Positions 35,466 through 40,845 of a stretch of DNA of 40,845 nt are shown one piece after another (the first letter of the stretch is position 1; every line of letters begins with the position of its first letter). The notes beneath the pieces are model-generated. The model saw only the letters and a program-made list of their open reading frames with translations, was not told the DNA's origin and ran no database searches. The DNA is from Limnohabitans sp. 2KL-17 (GTDB taxonomy: Bacteria; Pseudomonadota; Gammaproteobacteria; Burkholderiales; Burkholderiaceae_C): NCBI RefSeq assembly GCF_003063415.1, contig NZ_NESK01000032.1, positions 1-40,845 of the forward strand. The letters are read 5' to 3'. The translations under genes and the position numbers were made by a program.

Positions 35466-36149
35466 ATGACCCCGATGCACGCGCCATGGACTGCGGTCAT
35501 CCCTTTGCGGGCGGGCTCCAAAGGCCTGCCAGGCAAGAACACACGCATGCTGGCGGGCAAACCCTTGTTCCGGCACGCGGTCGACCTCGCTTTGGCAGCT
35601 GGCGCTGGACGCGTCATTCTGAGCTCGGACATCCCGGAGGTTTTGTCTGCCGCATTGCCCATCGGGGTGCAGGCCATTCAAAGGCCAGCTGATTTGTGCG
35701 GTGACGCCGTGCCGATGGCCCCTGTGTTGGTGCATGCCTTGCAAGCTGCGTCCTGCCGAGGCACGGTGGTCTTGCTGCAGGCCACCTCACCCCTGCGCCA
35801 GGTGGCCGATGTTCTGGCGGCGCTGGATGTGTTTGCCACGGGGCGGCACGAACTGGTGATGTCGGTGACCGAGGCTGACCGTGGCGTCCTCAAGTGGGGG
35901 CGGGTCGACGGCGACCGCTTTTTGCCGCTGAGCGATCCAGCGTATTGCTTTTCGAACCGCCAGAGTTTGCCGCCTGTGGTGCGTCCCAATGGCGCGGTGT
36001 ATGTGATGCAGGCCCAGTGGTTTCTGGACCGCGGCAGTTTTGTGAGCGAGCGCATTGGCTTGGTGCCAATGAGCGCAGAACGCAGCCAGGACATTGACAC
36101 CCTGGCCGATTTTGAGCGCTGTGAAGCAGTGCTGACCCCCAAAGAATAG
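35466..36149 (+). CDS. neuA: CMP-N-acetylneuraminate (acylneuraminate) cytidylyltransferase
   Basis: This 227-residue enzyme activates a nonulosonic acid with CTP. The nucleotide-binding loop reads IPLRAGSKGLPGKN (usually IPARGGSKGIPRKN), and LLQATSPLRQVADV and RPNGAVYVM follow. The product, CMP-sialic acid or a CMP-pseudaminic or legionaminic relative, is the donor for surface glycosylation. The neighbours neuB and neuC point to sialic acid. The start at 35466 follows a weak ribosome site; the longer frame from 35304 overlaps the divergent waaA-like gene and is rejected. It lies nine bases before neuB. Confidence 0.88.
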   Translation: MTPMHAPWTAVIPLRAGSKGLPGKNTRMLAGKPLFRHAVDLALAAGAGRVILSSDIPEVLSAALPIGVQAIQRPADLCGDAVPMAPVLVHALQAASCRGTVVLLQATSPLRQVADVLAALDVFATGRHELVMSVTEADRGVLKWGRVDGDRFLPLSDPAYCFSNRQSLPPVVRPNGAVYVMQAQWFLDRGSFVSERIGLVPMSAERSQDIDTLADFERCEAVLTPKE

Positions 36150-36158
36150 GAAACAGTG

Positions 36159-37205
36159 ATGAAGATTGCAAACCGGGACATTTCTTTGCGCCACGCGCCG
36201 CTGGTGATCGCTGAGATCGGCATCAACCACGGGGGCAGCCTGGAGGTGGCCAAGGCCATGGTGACCGCTGCGCGTCTGTCCGGCTGTGAAATGGTCAAAC
36301 ACCAGACCCATTTTGTGGACGACGAGATGACCGACGAGGCCAAGTCGATTTTCCCGCCCAATGCGGACATCTCGATCTGGCACGTCATGCAACAGTGCGC
36401 TTTGGGCAAAGACGACGAGATCGCGCTGAAAAAACATGCCGAATCGCTGGGCATGATTTACATCTCTACGCCTTTCTCGCGGGCGGCGGCTGACTTTTTG
36501 AACGAAATTGGTGTGGCCGCTTTCAAAATCGGCTCGGGCGAATGCAACCACTTGCCCTTGATCCGACACATTGCCCGCATGGGCAAGCCCGTCATCATGA
36601 GCACCGGCATGCAAACCATCGAGAGCATGAAACCGTCGGTCCAGATTCTGGAAGACGCAGGCATTGAATACGCCCTGCTGGAATGCACCAACCTCTACCC
36701 CTCACCGCCTGAAATCGTCAGCTTGCAGGGCGTCACCGATTTGCGCCAAGCTTTCCCCAACGCGGTGGTCGGTTTTTCAGATCACAGCATTGGCCCCGAA
36801 ATGGCCTTGTCGGCCGTGGCCTTGGGGGCGTGCATCTTGGAGCGCCATTTCACCGACACACGCTACCGCAAAGGGCCTGACATTTCTTGCTCGATGGACC
36901 CGGCCGAATTGCGTTTTCTGATCGACCGCTCCAAGGAAATCCACACGGCACTCAACAACCCCAAAGTGCGCACGGCCCCCGAAGAAGATGTTTACCGCTT
37001 TGCGCGCGGCTCGGTGGTGGCTGACAAAGACCTGCCTGCAGGCCATGTCGTCACAGAAGCCGACATCTGGGCACGTCGCCCGGGGTCTGGCGAGATCTCG
37101 GTGCAGTACTTTGACCAGTTGATCGGCGCACGCCTGACACAGGCGGTCACGCGCAACCAGCAATTGCGCTGGAGCGATTTTGACGGTGTGGAGAAGCCGC
37201 AATGA
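36159..37205 (+). CDS. neuB: N-acetylneuraminate synthase
   Basis: This 348-residue enzyme condenses N-acetylmannosamine with phosphoenolpyruvate. The barrel domain contains VIAEIGINHGG, MVKHQTHFVDDEM, STPFSRAAADFL and KIGSGECN, closely resembling Campylobacter NeuB1, and HFTDTR later on. Residues about 285-345 form the C-terminal SAF (antifreeze-like) domain (FARGSVVADKDLPAGHVV, then RPGSGEIS). AGGAAACAGTG precedes the ATG at 36159; a GTG three bases earlier is the alternative. Its stop overlaps the neuC start by four bases. The resemblance to NeuB1 favours sialic acid over legionaminic acid but does not prove it. Confidence 0.93.
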   Translation: MKIANRDISLRHAPLVIAEIGINHGGSLEVAKAMVTAARLSGCEMVKHQTHFVDDEMTDEAKSIFPPNADISIWHVMQQCALGKDDEIALKKHAESLGMIYISTPFSRAAADFLNEIGVAAFKIGSGECNHLPLIRHIARMGKPVIMSTGMQTIESMKPSVQILEDAGIEYALLECTNLYPSPPEIVSLQGVTDLRQAFPNAVVGFSDHSIGPEMALSAVALGACILERHFTDTRYRKGPDISCSMDPAELRFLIDRSKEIHTALNNPKVRTAPEEDVYRFARGSVVADKDLPAGHVVTEADIWARRPGSGEISVQYFDQLIGARLTQAVTRNQQLRWSDFDGVEKPQ

Positions 37206-38329
37206 CGGACCTGACTGCGCCGGTGACGGGCAAGAAGCTGCTGTTTGTGACCGGCACCCGTGCCGATTTTGGCAAACTTGAACCGCTGGCCCATGCGGCC
37301 CAACAGGCGGGTTTTGAGATCGGCTTTTTCATCACCGGCATGCACATGATGGGTCGCTATGGCGAAACGCGGCTGGAAGTCAAACGCTTTGCCGGTGCCG
37401 AATTTTTTGAATTTGTGAATCAGCGCGAAGGCGACGCGCTCGAGTTCATCCTGTCCAAGACCATTTTGGGCTTTTCAGATTTTGTGCACGAGCACCGCCC
37501 GGATCTGGTCATCATCCACGGTGACCGGGTCGAAGCACTGGCCGCCTCCATCGTCTGCGCCATGCGCTACATCCGATCTGCGCACATCGAAGGCGGAGAG
37601 GTGTCGGGCACCATCGACGAAAGCATTCGCCACTGCAACACCAAACTCTGCGCAACCCACTTTGTGAGCTCTGAAGCCGCACGCCAGCGCGTGCTGGCGC
37701 TGGGCGAGGCCCCCGACCGGGTGTACAACATCGGCTCACCTGAGCTGGACACGCATGCACGGCCATCGGGCGTAACAATTGAAGAAGTCAAAACACGTTA
37801 TGCGATCCCGTTTGACGACTACGGCATCGTGATTTTTCACCCCGTCACGTCAGAGGCCGACACCATCGGTGCACAGGCGAAATCGCTGTTTGCTTGCCTC
37901 GAAGCCAGCGGCAAAAACTTTGTGGTGATTGCACCCAACAACGATCCGGGGACGGATGAGATTTTTGCTACTTTGGAGCAGCTTCCCTCTGAGCGTTTTC
38001 GGATTATCCCGTCTATGCGTTTTAATTATTTCAGCGAGTTAATGAAAAATGCGGCTGTTATGGTCGGCAACAGCAGCGCGGGAGTTCGTGAGGCCCCATT
38101 TCTGGGGTTGCCAAGCCTTGATGTTGGGACGAGGCAAAATAATCGGGCGCAATCTATGTCGGTCACTGCGTGCTGTGCGCATGAGACACAAGCCATTATT
38201 AAATTTTTATCCAATCAATGGGGTGTGCGATCTGCCATGAATAATGCCTACGGCAAGGGGCTGGCGTCTGTTCAATTCGTTCATGCGGTTTCTTCATTCG
38301 TCTTTTGGCAGATCGGTTTTCAAAAATGA
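37202..38329 (+). CDS. neuC: UDP-N-acetylglucosamine 2-epimerase (hydrolysing), mosaic 3' end
   Basis: This 375-residue enzyme turns UDP-GlcNAc into ManNAc and UDP, the entry step to sialic acid. It shows FVTGTRADFGKL at the start, HGDRVEALAA, HIEGGEVSGTIDESIRH, and the C-terminal GNSSAGVREAPFLGLPSLDVG, which binds UDP. From about 37960 the codons turn clearly AT-rich, while the first three quarters are GC-rich like neuA and neuB. The frame stays open and motifs continue, so the gene looks functional but recombined. Its last bases overlap the ATG of the next gene (ATGA). Confidence 0.92.
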   Translation: MTDLTAPVTGKKLLFVTGTRADFGKLEPLAHAAQQAGFEIGFFITGMHMMGRYGETRLEVKRFAGAEFFEFVNQREGDALEFILSKTILGFSDFVHEHRPDLVIIHGDRVEALAASIVCAMRYIRSAHIEGGEVSGTIDESIRHCNTKLCATHFVSSEAARQRVLALGEAPDRVYNIGSPELDTHARPSGVTIEEVKTRYAIPFDDYGIVIFHPVTSEADTIGAQAKSLFACLEASGKNFVVIAPNNDPGTDEIFATLEQLPSERFRIIPSMRFNYFSELMKNAAVMVGNSSAGVREAPFLGLPSLDVGTRQNNRAQSMSVTACCAHETQAIIKFLSNQWGVRSAMNNAYGKGLASVQFVHAVSSFVFWQIGFQK

Positions 38330-39543
38330 AGATTGTTCAGCGGCTTCAGATGACCGCATTCCATGCAGGCGTGTTGGGTTGTGTTTTGCTAGGTTTTGCC
38401 ATTCCTACATCTCGAGCACTGTTTAATATTGCAGCTCTTTTGATCATTTTAGGAAGTATTTTTTCTGGTCAATACAAAGATAAATGGTCCAACATTCGTA
38501 AAACACCTTTGTTTTGGCCCATAGCGGGTATTTGGTCTATGTTGTTGTTGGGAGCGCTCTATACAAGTGCGCCTTGGCGTGATGTTCAAGAGCACTGGGA
38601 GCGCTACAGCAAGTTCTTTTTGGTGCTGATGATCATTAGTCTTCTCACAGATCAACGCCACCGTCGCTGGATGTGGTGGGCCTTCATCACCGGTTGTAGT
38701 GTGGTTCTGCTCTCCACGTATCTCAACATTTTCATATTGCTGCCGTGGTCAAAAACCCAGAATCTTGGCTTTGGGGTGGATCATTCTGTGTTCATCGATT
38801 ACATCGCGCAAAGTTTGGTCATAGGATTATTTTCAACCTTACTCTGGCTGGGGACAGTCCGTGCAAGCTCATGGCTGTTGCGTCTATCGTTTTTCTTATT
38901 ATTTGTTGCAGCGATATTTAGCATCACCCATCTCACGTCCAGTCGGATTGGGTATGGGGTTGCGTTAGTCTTGGTTGTTTTATTGCCATTGCTCAGTTTG
39001 CCACGTCGATGGGCTATTTACGCAGCTTTTATTGCGGCCTTGGCTATATTGGTGGTGTTGTTTTTTTCTGATCTTGCGGGGACACGCGTGCAACAAGTGT
39101 TCAGCGAGGCGGGATCCTACAAGCAAGGGGATGTGTTTACTTCTACCGGTGCCCGCCTGCACATGTGGGTTACGTCAATAAATTTGTGGATGCAGGCACC
39201 TTGGTTTGGGCATGGTACGGGTGCTTATCATGAATTGGCCAAGGCGGCTTTTGCAAATGACACGATGTGCCAAATTGGCTGTTTTCATCCGCATAACCAA
39301 TTTCTTTTTTTGGCGGTTGACCATGGTCTAGTGGGTCTCATGTTGATCTGCGCCTATTTAGGGGCCGCGATATTGATGGCATGGAAACGTAGCCAGTCAG
39401 AAAAAACCTTGTTTTTGGCTTTTCTGCTCATTTTTATGGTCGATGCGTTGGCTCATGGGCCCCTTTGGCTTTTTATGGAGGCCTATTTTTCATTCGGCAT
39501 CATGGCGTTGTTGGCGTCAGGTTCTTCAGGACTGTACGATTGA
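38326..39543 (+). CDS. O-antigen ligase-like (WaaL/Wzy) membrane protein
   Basis: This 405-residue polytopic protein has about ten to twelve hydrophobic helices and one larger periplasmic loop, at about residues 250-325. That loop contains STGARLHMWVTSINLW and the WFGHGTGAYHELA and FHPHNQFLFLAVDHGL motifs, the histidine- and arginine-containing signature of the Wzy_C/O-antigen ligase family. WaaL joins O-antigen to lipid A-core in the periplasm; Wzy polymerases look similar, so the choice is not certain. The start overlaps the neuC stop. Codon use is AT-rich, unlike neuAB. It converges with and overlaps the next gene by 61 bases. Confidence 0.85.
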   Translation: MKIVQRLQMTAFHAGVLGCVLLGFAIPTSRALFNIAALLIILGSIFSGQYKDKWSNIRKTPLFWPIAGIWSMLLLGALYTSAPWRDVQEHWERYSKFFLVLMIISLLTDQRHRRWMWWAFITGCSVVLLSTYLNIFILLPWSKTQNLGFGVDHSVFIDYIAQSLVIGLFSTLLWLGTVRASSWLLRLSFFLLFVAAIFSITHLTSSRIGYGVALVLVVLLPLLSLPRRWAIYAAFIAALAILVVLFFSDLAGTRVQQVFSEAGSYKQGDVFTSTGARLHMWVTSINLWMQAPWFGHGTGAYHELAKAAFANDTMCQIGCFHPHNQFLFLAVDHGLVGLMLICAYLGAAILMAWKRSQSEKTLFLAFLLIFMVDALAHGPLWLFMEAYFSFGIMALLASGSSGLYD

Positions 39544-40670
39544 TTCGCAGAGGGTTGCTTGTTTGAACGTCGATGGAGAACCTGTCGAATTTCATCCAGT
39601 ACGCAGGTGTCAATCAGCTCCGGATGGTTTGTGAAAAAAACGTTCAGTTCCTGCAAAGCCAGTAAGTTGGCCTCATCGCCAGATTTTTTTAGAAATGGTA
39701 ATTTCAGATCGCCCACCATGTACAAGGGAGCAGTAGCGATGATGTTCTGTGACTTGGTGATCAAAAAAGCCAGGTATTTGGCTTCTGTTTCCCAAGCTTC
39801 GTCAAGCTGATATCTGGCCAACAAGGCTGTTCTTTGAGTGGAAAGAGCAGCATCTGCTGTGCACAATCGTTCTAGTGCTTGGCGTACATCTGGACCTCGT
39901 ATTTTTTTGATCCATCTGTCAAATTCAAGTCGACTGTACATCGCCTCACCCACGATACCAGCGTCTAATAAGTGATGAGTGAAGCGTCTTTCGCCACGGC
40001 GGATGGTTGCGTACTTGCTACTGGTTGCTTTGTAGTTCCGCCAGAACGCCATAAAGACAGGATTGAGTAAAACGGGTTGCTTAAAGTGCCAGAAAAACGA
40101 ACCCATGAATGGCCGTTTTTTGCCTTGCATCTTGCTCCTGTCGCGGGTGGGCTCTAGTTGAAATGCACCCACGAAGCCAGCATCAGAGGTTTCTATGCGA
40201 TCCAAAAAATCACACTGGCGCTGAAGCGGAAACCAAATGCTGTCGTTCAATATCAGCATTTGTTGAATAGTATGGCTTGATTCCATGACAGCAATTACGC
40301 CGTCTTGATAACCGCCAAAGTCATATCCAAAATTCGGACGCTGCATGATTTGCCAGCAAAGAGGCAAAGCGCGAGCTTTGTCTTCGGGAGTCAGCGCAGA
40401 GTTGCTAACCAACAGCGTGCTGTATCCCTTTCTGTTCAGGTGTTCCAGTGTTAGCCAGGTGGAGGTCATCAATCCCTGTGGTTGGAAAACCAAATAGACC
40501 GCTACTTTGTCCTTCCGTGTATGGGCTGAGTTAAGGCAAATATTTGGGTTTTCGCTTCTGTTGCGAGCATGTTTCCAACGCTTGTAGGGTTCATAGGTGT
40601 TCATGATCAAACTGCGCATCTGGTTCAAGATTCGAAGAAGCTCGCGTTTAATTTTGTTGTTGATTAGCAT
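39483..40670 (-). CDS. RgpF-like (rhamnan synthesis F) glycan protein
   Basis: From the chosen ATG the protein has 395 residues. It matches the RgpF family pattern: VAVYLVFQPQGLMTS, then RPNFGYDFGGYQDGV (the NxGYDFGGY signature), LILNDSIWFP and FMGSFFWHFKQP. RgpF-like proteins take part in rhamnose-rich or other surface polysaccharides, probably as glycosyltransferases. The 5' end is uncertain because an IS21-like terminus lies 50 bases upstream. Other in-frame ATGs are 40745 (inside the IS repeat), 40718 and 40604, and none has a good ribosome site. The insertion may have removed the native promoter. It is AT-rich like the preceding gene and overlaps its end. Confidence 0.8.
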   Translation of the reverse strand: MLINNKIKRELLRILNQMRSLIMNTYEPYKRWKHARNRSENPNICLNSAHTRKDKVAVYLVFQPQGLMTSTWLTLEHLNRKGYSTLLVSNSALTPEDKARALPLCWQIMQRPNFGYDFGGYQDGVIAVMESSHTIQQMLILNDSIWFPLQRQCDFLDRIETSDAGFVGAFQLEPTRDRSKMQGKKRPFMGSFFWHFKQPVLLNPVFMAFWRNYKATSSKYATIRRGERRFTHHLLDAGIVGEAMYSRLEFDRWIKKIRGPDVRQALERLCTADAALSTQRTALLARYQLDEAWETEAKYLAFLITKSQNIIATAPLYMVGDLKLPFLKKSGDEANLLALQELNVFFTNHPELIDTCVLDEIRQVLHRRSNKQPSANQSYSPEEPDANNAMMPNEK

Positions 40671-40721
40671 GTTAAGTTCAGCGTCTACAGTGATCAATTC
40701 GCATTTTATATTTTGCATCCC

Positions 40722-40845
40722 TGATGGCCACCCAAATTCCCCCACTTATGGCCACTTCAAAATCCCCCACCTGAATTGATCGGGGACAGGGGTTCAAAGC
40801 CGACACCGTCGGCACCTGTTGGCAGGACGCATGTTCTGGCCCTCC
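40722..40845. mobile_element. IS21-like insertion sequence terminus, continues beyond the window
   Basis: Two imperfect copies of a 23-25 base repeat, starting ATGGCCACCCAAATTCCCC (40724) and ATGGCCACTTCAAAATCCCC (40748), lie beside a TG tip at about 40722. Multiple terminal repeats of this kind are characteristic of IS21-family elements. On the minus strand a frame running in from the edge ends at 40794-40796 after MRPANRCRRCRL; it may be the tail of the istB-type gene, but this is weak. The rest of the element is outside the window. Confidence 0.6.

Overview
The window looks like a chromosomal segment of a betaproteobacterium, most probably order Burkholderiales and close to Comamonadaceae. 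The evidence is the GC-rich coding style of the housekeeping genes (metK, slyX, an rlmN-like gene, tandem Kdo-transferase-like genes) and the overall gene types. The species cannot be named from sequence alone. Two stretches are visibly more AT-rich than the rest: about 125-7600, and about 37960-40720. Both carry signs of horizontal transfer.

Region 1 (1-9430) is a mobile island read almost entirely leftward. From right to left it holds a P4-type tyrosine integrase, an AlpA-like regulator, an unrecognised 400-aa protein, a replication initiator resembling filamentous-phage gpII/X proteins, an AbrB/MazE-type DNA-binding protein with an overlapping 42-aa hydrophobic peptide, a UPF0149/SEC-C protein, a zinc-ribbon protein of unknown role, and a two-gene pair that looks like the Kiwa anti-phage system (KwaA membrane protein and KwaB/DUF4868). 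The kwaB-like gene is cut at its 3' end by the tip of an IS3-family insertion sequence that runs off the left edge. An orphan rho-independent terminator and a hairpin just right of the integrase probably mark the right island boundary.

Region 2 (9766-26859) is a dense stress and proteostasis neighbourhood. It contains RtcB RNA ligase with archease, accessory FtsH, accessory GroEL without GroES, a short class II (B12-type) ribonucleotide reductase, an SDR dehydrogenase, Hsp20, a ribosome-hibernation factor fused to a cold-shock domain, a two-CBS protein, a diaminopimelate-dehydrogenase-like enzyme, an exporter (HlyD adaptor, FtsX-type permease, ATPase), a host-attachment-type protein and a PRPP-dependent transferase. 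A good sigma-32-like promoter precedes groEL and a weaker one precedes hsp20. The genes together suggest a module for surviving heat, low oxygen or dormancy: RNA repair, protein refolding and turnover, ribosome storage, and oxygen-independent dNTP supply. This is inferred from gene content.

Region 3 (26985-31116) is ordinary housekeeping: metK with its terminator and a structured leader, slyX, an RlmN-family methyltransferase, and ogt coupled to an EamA transporter.

Region 4 (31211-40845) is a cell-surface polysaccharide locus. It has phosphomannomutase/phosphoglucomutase, two tandem GT30 (WaaA-like) transferases, neuA-neuB-neuC for CMP-sialic acid (or a related nonulosonate), an O-antigen ligase-like membrane protein and an RgpF-like protein. 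Base composition changes inside neuC, suggesting a mosaic locus, and the right edge is the terminus of an IS21-like element. No tRNA, rRNA or CRISPR array was found.
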